A DNA stretch of 64,000 nucleotides from CAWCWN01 sp963799245 (GCA_963799245.1 CAWCWN010000003.1:1550001-1614000), one strand, 5' to 3'. Numbered from the stretch's first letter, positions 18,158-27,231 are shown. A program made the numbers and translations. The notes: a model not told the origin generated them from the letters alone.

Positions 18158-18562
18158 ATGGCACAACTTAACCCATACCTAACATTTAATGGCAATTGCC
18201 GTGAAGCAATGGAATTCTATCATACATGTTTGGGTGGAGAATTATCCATCATGACAGTAGGAGAGTCTCCAATGAAAGACCAAATGCCGGACAAGAAAGA
18301 CAACGTTATGCACTCTATGCTAAAAAAAGACGGAATGGTGCTTATGGCAGCAGATATGATAATGCCAGGAGAATTAATACGGGGAAATACCGTTACTCTT
18401 TGTATCAATGGCAGCAGTGCGGAAGAATTAAAAACATCCTTTACAAAAATTTCTGAAGGAGGAACAGTCGGACACGAATTAAAAGAGGAATTCTTCGGAA
18501 CCTATGGAGACCTCATAGACAAGTTTGGAATAAATTGGATGTTCCAAGCTGACAACGCATAA
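18158..18562 (+). CDS. VOC family protein (PhnB/glyoxalase-like), transferred-looking
   Basis: The 134-residue protein is a single-unit PhnB-type VOC domain: L-N-P-Y-L-T-F-N-G-N-C-R-E-A-M-E-F-Y at the start, M-L-K-K-D-G-M-V-L-M-A-A-D, and the end G-D-L-I-D-K-F-G-I-N-W-M. Substrate unknown; relatives are annotated as glyoxalase or bleomycin-resistance-like. The gene is clearly more AT-rich than its neighbours and uses A-ending codons (AGA, GGA, AAA). It has its own strong AAAGGAGG and a classical terminator, as in Bacillota. This suggests recent horizontal transfer as a self-contained unit. Confidence 0.9.
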   Translation: MAQLNPYLTFNGNCREAMEFYHTCLGGELSIMTVGESPMKDQMPDKKDNVMHSMLKKDGMVLMAADMIMPGELIRGNTVTLCINGSSAEELKTSFTKISEGGTVGHELKEEFFGTYGDLIDKFGINWMFQADNA

Positions 18563-18588
18563 CGCAGCCGAAAAAGAACCGTACTGAT

Positions 18589-18634
18589 CCCATTCTTATA
18601 CCAACGAAGATGTATAAGAATGGGAGAGTTTTTT
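18589..18634 (+). terminator. Intrinsic terminator of the VOC gene
   Basis: A perfect 13-base stem (18589-18601 with 18612-18624), a 10-base loop, then AGAG and six T (18629-18634), 27 bases after the VOC stop. This is the textbook form with a T-run and it differs from the T-poor palindromes elsewhere in the window. Confidence 0.88.
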
Positions 18635-18678
18635 ACTATCAATCAGTTGGCCAGGAGCGTCTCGATAGACCTTGAAAG

Positions 18679-19350
18679 CTAAACTTTTATCTTCAGTATA
18701 TTATTGGCAAATGACTCGACAGCTTGATAAAACTGCTGTACTGAGATCTCTGATCCATTGTGGATAACCTGAATATGTTCTATCGGGACATCGAACCTTT
18801 TGTTGAGTTCTGGCGCTACATCTGTTATGTATTGCTGATGATCTTTCTTGTAGTACGCTTCAAAAATATAATCTGAGACATACCGATCGTCCAGAGTTTG
18901 TGGATGATCTACCCTGGCTTTAATACGTGCTTTGCATGTCGGAATATCGGAATTGATGAATATAAAGTGGGCATCATGCAGCTGAAAGGAGGTGAAGAAA
19001 GAAAGGGCGTCGCAGTAATCAACTCGTGAGAATTCGATGATGAGAAGCTCTTTGCTACTCTCAGCCAGTTTCTTGCGCCGCAAAATACCATGGTGAAGTT
19101 TTTGTAACGCTTCGTCAAATACGCTGAGATCAAGCACATCAAAGCCAGCATAGCCCAAATCTTTTGTCGAGCGCAAACGCTTTCCCTCGTTACTGGCCTT
19201 TTGATCATATTTGAAGATGTTGTACAAAATCGTGTAGTCCTTAAAACGCCGTGGTCTGAACTTTTTTTGTCTTGCGAATGACTTGATGTGACGCGCTGCT
19301 GCCGATTTACCGCTGCCGGGAAGACCAAAAACGAACAGAGTTATAGTCAT
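18679..19350 (-). CDS. P-loop NTPase/kinase-like protein, copy 1 of a tandem pair
   Basis: I do not recognise a named family. The 223-residue protein begins with a Walker A motif (V-F-G-L-P-G-S-G-K-S-A, about 6-16) on the first strand, as in nucleotide and small-molecule kinases. Shared with the paralogue at 19792 are G-F-x-V-L-D-x-S, I-I-E-F-x-R-x-D-Y-x-x-A-L-S-x-F, L-x-D-A-H-F and S-D-x-x-T-C-x-x-R-I-x-x-R, the last resembling a kinase lid with arginines. The E-F-x-R-x-D pattern may replace Walker B. I chose the ATG at 19350 (GGAG 6 bases upstream) over 19401. Low GC against neighbours. Confidence 0.72.
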   Translation of the reverse strand: MTITLFVFGLPGSGKSAAARHIKSFARQKKFRPRRFKDYTILYNIFKYDQKASNEGKRLRSTKDLGYAGFDVLDLSVFDEALQKLHHGILRRKKLAESSKELLIIEFSRVDYCDALSFFTSFQLHDAHFIFINSDIPTCKARIKARVDHPQTLDDRYVSDYIFEAYYKKDHQQYITDVAPELNKRFDVPIEHIQVIHNGSEISVQQFYQAVESFANNILKIKV

Positions 19351-19411
19351 GAAACGCTCCGAGATAAGCAATACGTCTTGTGGAAATATTACGCACTTCA
19401 CGTAATTTGGA

Positions 19412-19519
19412 GTTTAGACTAAATTCTTGTGAATCAAGGTGGGAAGCCGTGCGAGCCATATTTTATGAAAATCGCATGATCACAGTCTACAAGCCGCTTG
19501 ACGCGAAATTAGTCTAAAC
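19412..19519. repeat. Interrupted 15-base inverted repeat upstream of kinase copy 1
   Basis: GTTTAGACTAAATTC (19412-19426) and GAAATTAGTCTAAAC (19505-19519) are inverted copies with one mismatch, 78 bases apart. Weaker similarity extends outside the arms. It could be a second small mobile element or a regulatory pair; it sits directly upstream of the minus-strand kinase gene. Confidence 0.45.
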
Positions 19520-19568
19520 GTCAAACGTAATGATACACGATAATATGCAATGATACAATGCATACCTA

Positions 19569-19685
19569 AGAGGCTGTGTGTAAAGGTCGTCTCGATCCCC
19601 TCAGAGAGGGGCTTGACAGCATATGCACTGTTTTTTGCTCAGCGCCCTTGTCAAGCGATCTCAAACCACTTTACACAAAGCCTCT
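19569..19685. mobile_element. MITE-like element, 117 bases
   Basis: Terminal inverted repeats AGAGGCTGTGTGTAAAG (19569-19585) and CTTTACACAAAGCCTCT (19669-19685) match at 16 of 17 positions and enclose about 80 bases with an inner CTTGACA/TGTCAAG pair. No open frame is inside. The GAGGCT-TGTGTAAAG ends resemble those of IS elements, so it is likely a non-autonomous derivative. I could not identify a target-site duplication. It lies between the two paralogous kinase genes. Confidence 0.6.
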
Positions 19686-19791
19686 AAATGTATAAATGGA
19701 ACCGATGGATAAATAACTGATGAAGGGGTCACAGAAGTTGTAAAAGTCTCTCACGGTGGATGTTACATAAAAAATGGATTAGCGTAAAGCT

Positions 19792-20607
19792 CTATTGGTT
19801 GGATGCACTTCCTACGAGTTGTCTCTCGTGAATATCATCAAGCTGCTCGTTAACTTCCTCTCCGCCTTGTTTTTCCTGGTGCGTTGAAGGGCAGTGATTA
19901 CAAGAAGTCTCAGTATAGGAGGTGTCCAGGATATTTGTAGTCCTGACGAAGCGTCGAGCATGGAAGGCAGGTTCGATGAGTGACTGCACGTGTACCTTAA
20001 TGCATTCATGCAAAAATTCTTCGCGTGAACCATCAGTTCTCATTAACTGAATCTGCTGATCGCTCAGTCCGAATGCCTCTCGTATTGCACGAACGCTATC
20101 TGGAGTACTATCTTTTTGATAATATCCTTCCATAATATTAACCGGAACAAAAATGTCATCCACAAATTCGGGGCGCCTGGTACGTTTCTCTATTCTATTC
20201 ACGCATGTATCAACATCTGACTCTAAAATTAAGAAATGAGCATCTTTAAGGAAATCAGGATCAAATTGCGAGAGGGCCTGAAGATAGTCACTGCGTGCGA
20301 ACTCGATGATTGCGATCCGGGGTAATTCTGAAGGATGTCTTTTAAGAGCGTTTTCGACTCTACGCTCTATGGTACGGAGCACATTATCAAGTAGGGAAAA
20401 ATCAAGTACCTCAAATCCCCCGAATCCGGTAGGACGAATTTGAGTTTGAGAGGGGTCATATCTGCACAAATTTCTTAATATCTTACTATCACAAATAGGA
20501 TATGGCGACAAGGATTTACGCTGCGCTTCCTTAGTGATGAAATGCCTGACTGTGGATTTACCGCTCCCTGGCCTACCTAAAATAAAAAGCTTCGATAACA
20601 TATCCAT
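19792..20607 (-). CDS. P-loop NTPase/kinase-like protein, copy 2 of a tandem pair
   Basis: This is a paralogue of the gene ending at 18679. It has Walker A (F-I-L-G-R-P-G-S-G-K-S-T, about 7-18), G-F-E-V-L-D-F-S, A-I-I-E-F-A-R-S-D-Y-L-Q-A-L-S-Q-F, L-K-D-A-H-F-L and S-D-V-D-T-C-V-N-R-I-E-K-R. It carries an extra hydrophilic C-terminal tail (about 215-271) with C-N-H-C that copy 1 lacks. Substrate unknown; the fold resembles adenylate-kinase-type enzymes. The pair probably arose by duplication, after which a MITE entered the gap. A MerR-type regulator gene with the same orientation lies upstream. Confidence 0.7.
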   Translation of the reverse strand: MDMLSKLFILGRPGSGKSTVRHFITKEAQRKSLSPYPICDSKILRNLCRYDPSQTQIRPTGFGGFEVLDFSLLDNVLRTIERRVENALKRHPSELPRIAIIEFARSDYLQALSQFDPDFLKDAHFLILESDVDTCVNRIEKRTRRPEFVDDIFVPVNIMEGYYQKDSTPDSVRAIREAFGLSDQQIQLMRTDGSREEFLHECIKVHVQSLIEPAFHARRFVRTTNILDTSYTETSCNHCPSTHQEKQGGEEVNEQLDDIHERQLVGSASNQ

Positions 20608-20957
20608 TCTCTCAACAGATCATACTAAGAAGACGAAAAAAAGAACCTAAAGTAACATACTACTTGATGCGCGATGAAATACCCGTATTATTCCCATAAG
20701 ATGGACCACAAAATGGTCGTTATTAGTGAAGGGCCGCTTTAGAGCATGGGTGAAATTTCGCAACTATTTCGATCTTGTTAAAAATCTGACGGTAGAACTC
20801 TTCCATGTCTTCTGCTGCTATCCGATACGAATGGTGTTCACATTAGCAATTGTCTCATTTCAGAAGGCACTTCAACCTCTCCTTGTCATCATTATGCGTA
20901 ATTTGTTAATTGAGATTTACCCATGATTATCTCTTTTATCAGTCTATCACTCCTGCT
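20608..20957. other. Intergenic region without a clear gene
   Basis: About 350 bases separate kinase copy 2 from the MerR-type regulator. I see an inverted repeat GACCA-CAAAA-TGGTC at 20704-20718 that could be an operator. A 66-codon plus-strand frame (20726-20926) is hydrophobic but has no ribosome binding site and is not called. Confidence 0.4.
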
Positions 20958-23150
20958 CTATTCCTCCCTCTTATCCATGGGCAATTCATCCCATTTCCAC
21001 AGATCGGGATTCCAGTAATGCACTTCTGGACCTATCCTCAGAAGACTACCGAAATCCATTAGAACAATAGCAGCTACCGAAGCCGTGGAATTTGGCTGGT
21101 TTTTCGGACGCTGCATAAGTTCCAGAAGTTTGAGATATGGGTAAGAGGCAACCCCAATTCGAACATTGACACGCTCTTCAATGAGCATTTCTGCTGGAGT
21201 GCGCTGCTCGATTGTAAAGCGGAGCGCATTGACCTGATACGGTTTGAGTTCAAGAGCGTCTTTCAGCGACCAGACTTTGCTCTTCGCTTCCTCAAGCGGA
21301 ACACCACCCAGGCGAATATAGAAGCGATCACCATAGGCATGGTACAGCTTAAGATCGCTGGTAGTGAAGAGTGTTCTCAGATGAACTTCGATACGATGCC
21401 CAACTTCGCGGCTGAGGTTGCGCGCCATAATCTCGCCGTACCTTTGCGTGAGGCGCGTCTGATCGTTGACATCGATGCAGTAGAACGAGATGATGTCAGT
21501 GCTGGAAAAAGAGGAAAGTAGTGCAGCTCTTCGCGCTACCGGCGTCGGCAATTCCAGAATAGGTTGCAAGTTCGCCTTGAGGTCTTCCCGCTTTGAGATA
21601 TCGCTCAGCAGTGCTTCCATATCAGCAATAAAGTCTGTTTCAGAAAGAAACGGCTCGTATGCCTGGTCGGCCAGGGCAGGATTTTTCATGAGCGGTTTAA
21701 GCTGCTCGGCGACTTTGATGCGGGTCTGGAAAGTGAGCAGCAACTCCCGTACCATGCGCGCGATCATTCTCAACAGGCGTTGAACTTCGCTCCCAAAGGC
21801 GTCTTGCTCGCTCGCTACAAGGTAAATGACTCCTTGCGCAGCGGCTTCTTCGCCACCTATAGGAATGGCTATGGCAGAACCGATTGGCTGCTCTTCATCA
21901 TAATTGGCAATGGATTCATCCTGTGAAGTTGCACAATGGCGATAACAGATGCGCCCTCCCTGATAAGCACGCAGGCTCACACTGATGACCTCATCAAGAG
22001 GAGAGACCTGCGTTTCGCCTACTATATACTTTTCTGACGCTCCGTCACTTTTTGCCAGCAGGACGAGTTGGTGCTCTGATACTGGCAGCTGTGGATTGTG
22101 TGGCCTAAGGATACAGGCAAATCGCCAGCCTTTGTCGTGGCCCAGACTAACAACCAGATTTGCCAGTTTACTCAGGAGCGATCTCTTTGTGGGATCATTA
22201 GCCGGCCCTGGAATGAAGTCGTCTATCGGGAACGTATAAAATCGCTGGCCCTTCAGGAATAATGGCAGCCATTCATCCTTATGTTCGTAGAGTGGTGCAC
22301 ACAGCTGCTGGATGGTTGACTGGACATCCAGGCTCATCTTGAGACTACCCGCCTCCCTTTGCACAACGATCCAGGTCGAATCTTGTCGTACTTCGTCTTG
22401 CTCAACGACGTTTTTCATGGCTCGCAGTGGGTGTATCCGAAAATCGGTATGTTGCTCAAACGAGGGACGCGGAGTATAGAGCAGGTAAAATGAGTAGTCA
22501 GGACGCAGCCATCCGACCAGGCATTCTCCCAGGTCGGCGATGTTCGCTGTTGTCACTGAAGCTGGAGGATTTGAACCAAGCGGCATGACAAAGCCGATAA
22601 GGGTTTCAGGGTTGTACTCGGCCAGCAGCGAGAGCGAGAGGCGCAGTGCGTTGGTCGCGTAAAAGCGCCAGAACAGCTCGTTATCCGCGCTGTTAACCAT
22701 CTGATCGATGGGCGGTACATAATCAGGTTCCCATGGAACATTGGTGGGTTGTGTTGCCCGTTCGGCCGTTCCCAGAAGCGTGAACGCTTCTTGACCAAGC
22801 TGGTTGGCTATATTTCGTATCTCTCCAATATTCTGCTTGATCTCAGTGATGGAGTAACTGCCATCCCGCAGGATACGAATCGCTGCCAGTACATCCAGTT
22901 CTGTGCGCGAGTACTGGCGATGTTTCTTGTCGTCCTGTTTGGCGCCGTCAGATCGCGGGGGGCTGACGAAGCCGAGCCTGTCCCAGTCGCGCAATTGGGT
23001 GTCGGAAAAGCCGAACAGGTCCGCTGCGCGGGTAATAGTGACAGTAGCTGCTGAACGCGCTTCGATGATCTTGAGCTGGATTTTCTCCTGGGTACCCGGC
23101 TGTCGCAAGTATTCTACAAGCGAGAATGGAGACTTGCGCTGCTCGTACAT
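20958..23150 (-). CDS. MerR-type HTH regulator with GAF-like and GGDEF-like domains
   Basis: The 730-residue protein has a MerR-type DNA-binding head (about 35-100: V-T-I-T-R-A-A-D-L-F-G-F-S, R-D-W-D-R-L-G, R-Q-Y-S-R-T-E-L-D-V-L). A long middle region (about 140-400) has no family I can name. Then comes a GAF-like segment (about 410-490, ending I-A-I-P-I-G-G-E-E) and a C-terminal domain (about 570-720) whose F-Y-C-I-D-V-N-D-Q-T-R-L-T-Q-R-Y-G resembles the first GGDEF strand. The GGDEF loop itself is missing, so cyclase activity is unlikely. It is a possible ligand-sensing regulator of the neighbouring kinase pair. ATG at 23150 follows GGAG. Confidence 0.7.
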   Translation of the reverse strand: MYEQRKSPFSLVEYLRQPGTQEKIQLKIIEARSAATVTITRAADLFGFSDTQLRDWDRLGFVSPPRSDGAKQDDKKHRQYSRTELDVLAAIRILRDGSYSITEIKQNIGEIRNIANQLGQEAFTLLGTAERATQPTNVPWEPDYVPPIDQMVNSADNELFWRFYATNALRLSLSLLAEYNPETLIGFVMPLGSNPPASVTTANIADLGECLVGWLRPDYSFYLLYTPRPSFEQHTDFRIHPLRAMKNVVEQDEVRQDSTWIVVQREAGSLKMSLDVQSTIQQLCAPLYEHKDEWLPLFLKGQRFYTFPIDDFIPGPANDPTKRSLLSKLANLVVSLGHDKGWRFACILRPHNPQLPVSEHQLVLLAKSDGASEKYIVGETQVSPLDEVISVSLRAYQGGRICYRHCATSQDESIANYDEEQPIGSAIAIPIGGEEAAAQGVIYLVASEQDAFGSEVQRLLRMIARMVRELLLTFQTRIKVAEQLKPLMKNPALADQAYEPFLSETDFIADMEALLSDISKREDLKANLQPILELPTPVARRAALLSSFSSTDIISFYCIDVNDQTRLTQRYGEIMARNLSREVGHRIEVHLRTLFTTSDLKLYHAYGDRFYIRLGGVPLEEAKSKVWSLKDALELKPYQVNALRFTIEQRTPAEMLIEERVNVRIGVASYPYLKLLELMQRPKNQPNSTASVAAIVLMDFGSLLRIGPEVHYWNPDLWKWDELPMDKREE

Positions 23151-23955
23151 GTCATACTCCAGTTCCAAAAAGCACAATTCCAAATAAATAGCTTGCGATG
23201 GAATGTGCCAGTATCATGAAAGAAGAGATCGGTCGTTAACAATATCATGTAAGTGACGATAGATGCCAACTATTATCAAATCGAAGATAATGGCAAAAGG
23301 CGCCCATAATAATCTGAATTAATCTGACAAACTCCACTTCAATATATCATCTTTGTCAAGATAAAGCCATCTATTTGGTGAGATATAAATGACGGGTTAT
23401 AGAATTCTCTGCGCATTTGTCTTTGGGAAGCATGATCTGGCCCTCGTAAATCCAGCAGCTTTCATCTTATTACGCTACATGTGATGATAAGAATTACCCT
23501 GGATCTCTATCTAGTGTTACAGATAAGCAAGGATGAAGCATTCAATCATTAAGTAATATGCTGAAACGTTAAATTAATATATAACAAAACTTGTAGCTGC
23601 CGCTATTGAAAATGTCATAAAAGTTGTGTATTCTTGCATTAGATAAATTAATATCATGTTTTTAGAGAGGACCTCCTAAAAGTTGAACTTTTTTGTTCGG
23701 CAGCATGCAACGGGAGTGGACTTAGCGCAAGTTAACTGGTTTAAGAGGGAGGAAAAGATTAGTAGGTTGGCTTGAATTTTACACGCAATGTTGCCTATCC
23801 TTTGATATCCAATGTATTCTGCTACACCTGCGTAGATTTTGCACTTCGAGATACAGATTATCGCCGGGTTCGTTACTGTGTAGACTAGCGTCGTATTCAT
23901 CAACTTCGAAGTTATGCTTAAGGTGATGAGCCATTAAATCTCGAAGAGGTGTAGC
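23151..23955. other. Long AT-rich intergenic region
   Basis: About 800 bases separate the divergent MerR-type regulator and Ser/Thr kinase genes. It is markedly AT-rich, with A/T runs and a small AAAAGTT-GAACTTTT palindrome near 23677-23692. Minus-strand frames at 23676-24048 lack ribosome binding sites and overlap the kinase start, so they are not called. No RNA gene or repeat with a known identity was recognised. It may be promoter space plus eroded sequence. Confidence 0.4.
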
Positions 23956-25149
23956 ATGATGAACCAAATAGGTCAACGCTTCGGCAATTGCATCCCGGTG
24001 AGATTGGTAGGTCATGGGGGCTTTGCGGATGTCTACCAGGCCAGGCATGTCTATCTCGAGACAGACATTGCCATCAAGGTGCTAAAAATGCACATTGAGC
24101 AGGATGATCGACAAAATTTCCTCAAAGAAGCTCAAATAGTCGCTTCTCTCGATCACCCGCACATCATACGAGTGCTTGATTTTGGCATGAAGGGGAGCGT
24201 ACCCTATCTCGTCATGAGCTACGCCCCACATGGCTCATTACGTGAACATTACCCACGAGGCAATAAACCTTCATTCGCTACTATCCTGACTTATCTTCGC
24301 CAACTTGCGGATGCACTCGAATATATTCACAAGCAAGGGCTTATTCACCAGGATATCAAACCTGAGAATATTCTACTCGGTAAAAATCACGAGATATTGC
24401 TTAGCGATTTTGGCATTGCTATTTTGGCTAGCAGAACAAACAGCCGTGAGCCGCACCAGCTTTTCGGGTCAATATCCTATATGGCTCCAGAACGACTGCA
24501 AGGTCATTCAAACCCGGCTAGCGATCAGTACTCACTAGGAATAACCGTGTATGAATGGTTAGTAGGCGAACTTCCCTTTCGCGGCTCTCCCGAGCAAATT
24601 GCCTGGCAGCATATTAACCATTCCCCTCCTTCTATGCGAGCGAGATGTCCGGAAGTTCCTCCTGAGATCGAAAGAGTAGTTCTTAAATCGCTAGAGAAGG
24701 ACCCGCGGCAACGTTTTGAGAGTGTGAGGGACTTTGTCGAAAGCTTTGAAGAGACCGCAAGGGTCTCCATTACTTTATCTCCTGCCAGATCCCAGAGTGC
24801 CCTGCACTTAGAGCTTCGATCCTTGGAGGAAACAGCTCACTTCTTCATTTTTGATGTATTCGCTGCAATATCATTGAGTATCGTCTCAATACTGTTCGGC
24901 TTAGGGACAACTACGGCCTGGTTTATTCTCGGGCTGAGCCTCATCATTCTACCCACATTCAGTGCATTTGCGCTAAAAAGCCGATTATCAAGGATAATTG
25001 CTAGTTGGATGCTCTTTGTCTCCCTGGTGATTGGTATTACCAATCATTCTATGATGCTAGTTTCAATCACTCAGATGATTCTGATTACGTTCTTTATTTG
25101 TATTGCTTTCCTGGTAAGGTTTTTCTCAAATTTATCCTGGAAGAGATGA
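23956..25149 (+). CDS. Membrane-anchored Ser/Thr protein kinase with altered HRD motif
   Basis: The 397-residue protein has a Hanks-type kinase domain (about 12-275): glycine loop V-G-H-G-G-F-A-D-V-Y, lysine in A-I-K-V-L-K, catalytic loop, D-F-G-I-A, Y-M-A-P-E-R and S-D-Q-Y-S-L-G. The catalytic loop reads I-H-Q-D-I-K-P-E-N: the aspartate remains but the HRD arginine is Gln, so activation-loop phosphorylation control may differ. About four hydrophobic helices (about 295-390) form the C-terminus, with no extracellular sensor domain. The glycine loop and the H-P-H-I-I-R-V-L-D-F-G stretch match a kinase fragment at 28079. Confidence 0.9.
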   Translation: MMNQIGQRFGNCIPVRLVGHGGFADVYQARHVYLETDIAIKVLKMHIEQDDRQNFLKEAQIVASLDHPHIIRVLDFGMKGSVPYLVMSYAPHGSLREHYPRGNKPSFATILTYLRQLADALEYIHKQGLIHQDIKPENILLGKNHEILLSDFGIAILASRTNSREPHQLFGSISYMAPERLQGHSNPASDQYSLGITVYEWLVGELPFRGSPEQIAWQHINHSPPSMRARCPEVPPEIERVVLKSLEKDPRQRFESVRDFVESFEETARVSITLSPARSQSALHLELRSLEETAHFFIFDVFAAISLSIVSILFGLGTTTAWFILGLSLIILPTFSAFALKSRLSRIIASWMLFVSLVIGITNHSMMLVSITQMILITFFICIAFLVRFFSNLSWKR

Positions 25150-25362
25150 TTTACCTGTATTGCTACTGTATTGCGTTTGATTTTCTTTGTTCAAAAAAGA
25201 AGTTGGAACATGACAAGTGCCGCTGTGGGGAGCACCGTTCCGGATAATGCGCACACCTGAAGCAGACTAATTTGCTCTTTGATGATAGCGGAACGGTCCA
25301 AAGGCCATTACGCATGCTATAATAGGGCTGCTTGCGTTTCTGCAACAGCGAAGGAAAAATAC

Positions 25363-25569
25363 ATGTCGGAAGAAAAAATACGCCCTCCCTCCATGCGCCG
25401 TACGCCTGCAATCCGCTTGAACGACACCCCCATCCTGCATAGAGATGGCAGCGTGGAACATGAATATCGTATTGGCGTCAGTCCAGATCTCCCCCCCGTC
25501 AAACTGCGTGTATTCATCTTCCTGAATGGCGATGCTCAGGTAGAGGCCGAGTTTGAGTCGCCATCTTAG
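25363..25569 (+). CDS. Small protein of unknown function
   Basis: The frame encodes 68 residues, basic and Pro/Arg-rich in the first third, then a compact stretch with two likely beta strands (H-E-Y-R-I-G-V and K-L-R-V-F-I-F-L-N-G). GAAGG lies about 8 bases before the ATG. No known family was recognised. It stands between the kinase and the MFS gene on the same strand, each with its own intergenic space. Confidence 0.5.
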   Translation: MSEEKIRPPSMRRTPAIRLNDTPILHRDGSVEHEYRIGVSPDLPPVKLRVFIFLNGDAQVEAEFESPS

Positions 25570-25733
25570 TCTTTATACCGGCCAGGCTGTGGAGCGAATA
25601 AAAATGGCTATGTCAGTGTTACAGCCTATAGAGAAGCAGGGGCGGCAGGTCGCCGCCGGGCCCCGGGTCTTGGGTCCGCGAGAGTGCCGCATTACCCATG
25701 TACTGCATTGTCGCATTACAATCAGAGGATAGA

Positions 25734-27224
25734 ATGACTTCTAGCAAAGAAAAGGCGTATCGTCAGGGCCTTGCCCTCACCCTTTTATGCCTCGCAGAGT
25801 TCATGATCGTGCTTGATTTCTCGATAGTGAATGTAGCTCTCCCATCGATGCAGAGGGACCTTGGCTTTTCGACACAGAGCCTCCAGTGGGTGGTGAGCGC
25901 ATATTCGCTCACCCTGGGCGGCTTCCTGCTGCTCGGTGGGCGCCTGGCGGACCTCTATGGCCGCCGCCTTCTTTATATCCTGGGGCTCGTCCTCTTCTCA
26001 CTGGCCTCACTGGCAGGCGGCTTCGCGCCATCGAGCACCTGGCTGGTTATCGACCGGGCTTTACAGGGGCTTGGCGCCGCGCTGGTAGCTCCTGCCGCCC
26101 TCTCGCTCATCACAACCACCTTCGCCGAAGGACCCGCGCGCAACAGGGCGTTTGGTCTCGTCGGGGCCCTGGCTTCCGCTGGTTTTGCCGTCGGAGCAAT
26201 TCTGGGGGGAGTGCTTACCGCCGGGCCTGGCTGGCGCTGGGTCATGTTTGTGAACGTGCCAATTGGCCTGGTCGCGGCCTTAGTGGCGCCATTTGTACTG
26301 CGCGAGAGCCGGGCGCGGGTCGAGCAGCGACGCGTTGACGTCTTTGGCGCGCTCACGGTAACAGGCGGGCTCATTGTGCTGGTCTACGCACTCTCTGAGG
26401 GTAACGCGGCCGGCTGGCTTTCGCTGCAAACCCTTGGGCTGCTCGCCCTGGCCGCTGCTTTACTGCTTGCCTTCGTGGTGATTGAGCTCCGTTCGGCATC
26501 TCCCCTTGTCCGGCTCGGTATTTTACGCCAGCGCAACGTCACAGGAGCTAACATCATCAATATGCTCGCGCCTGGAGCATTCGGCGCGCTGGTTTTCATC
26601 CTGACCCTCTATATGCAGAAGGTGCTGGGCTACTCGGCATTTACCACGGGACTGGCCTTCCTGCCAATGGCGGTGGTGATTCTGATATTTTCCAATGTCG
26701 TCTCACGCCTGGTGGCGCGCTTCGGGGTCAAACCCTTTCTGGTGGGAGGGATAACTGGCCTGATTATTGGCCTGCTCATGCTCACCCGCATCTCCGCCGC
26801 TGGAGACTACGCCGGGACGCTGTTGCCCGGCATCCTGGTGGTTTCTATAGGCATGGGCCCGACCTTCGCGACCATAGTGATCGCCGCGACCGCGGGCGTC
26901 AATGATGACGAGCAGGGTCTGGCTTCGGGCCTGTTCAATACAACGCAGCAGGTCGGCTCTGGCCTCGTGCTGGCGATCGTCGTCGCGGTCTCATCTGCTC
27001 GTACGGCCGCGCTCCTGCAACAAGGGGGAAATGCTGGTAAAGTGGTGATCACCGCCGGACTTCAGTACGCGCTCTTCGCATGTGTGGGTATCGCTCTACT
27101 GGCGGTCCCGGCGGCTCTTTTTATGATACGTACAAGAAAGCAGCCTCCCGGCCGCAAAGATACAATCCCGGCCCGCACCAGCTCCAGCACTCGTTCTCCC
27201 CTTCACCAGCGCCGACGCTGGTGA
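25734..27224 (+). CDS. MFS drug exporter, DHA2 (EmrB/QacA) type
   Basis: The 496-residue protein shows about 14 membrane helices, typical of the DHA2 drug:proton antiporters. Visible motifs are D-F-S-I-V-N-V-A-L-P-S-M-Q-R-D-L-G at helix 1, motif A L-G-G-R-L-A-D-L-Y-G-R-R, and the motif C-like G-P-A...G-A-I-L-G-G-V-L. Substrates are probably hydrophobic compounds. The ATG at 25734 is chosen (AGAGGA 6 bases upstream) over 25698. The stop codon lies inside the following hairpin, so the last residues are encoded by the palindrome. Confidence 0.9.
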   Translation: MTSSKEKAYRQGLALTLLCLAEFMIVLDFSIVNVALPSMQRDLGFSTQSLQWVVSAYSLTLGGFLLLGGRLADLYGRRLLYILGLVLFSLASLAGGFAPSSTWLVIDRALQGLGAALVAPAALSLITTTFAEGPARNRAFGLVGALASAGFAVGAILGGVLTAGPGWRWVMFVNVPIGLVAALVAPFVLRESRARVEQRRVDVFGALTVTGGLIVLVYALSEGNAAGWLSLQTLGLLALAAALLLAFVVIELRSASPLVRLGILRQRNVTGANIINMLAPGAFGALVFILTLYMQKVLGYSAFTTGLAFLPMAVVILIFSNVVSRLVARFGVKPFLVGGITGLIIGLLMLTRISAAGDYAGTLLPGILVVSIGMGPTFATIVIAATAGVNDDEQGLASGLFNTTQQVGSGLVLAIVVAVSSARTAALLQQGGNAGKVVITAGLQYALFACVGIALLAVPAALFMIRTRKQPPGRKDTIPARTSSSTRSPLHQRRRW

Positions 27225-27231
27225 AGGGGAG
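27196..27231. terminator. Perfect 16-base hairpin overlapping the MFS stop codon
   Basis: Arms 27196-27211 and 27216-27231 (outer bases CTCCCC...GGGGAG) with loop CCGA. The MFS stop TGA is in the right arm at 27222-27224. It has no T-run. It may terminate or stabilise the MFS mRNA, like the other GC-rich palindromes in this window. Confidence 0.6.

Noticed and set aside
23676..24048. Two minus-strand frames before the Ser/Thr kinase gene
   Set aside because: No ribosome binding site, odd composition and overlap with the kinase start.
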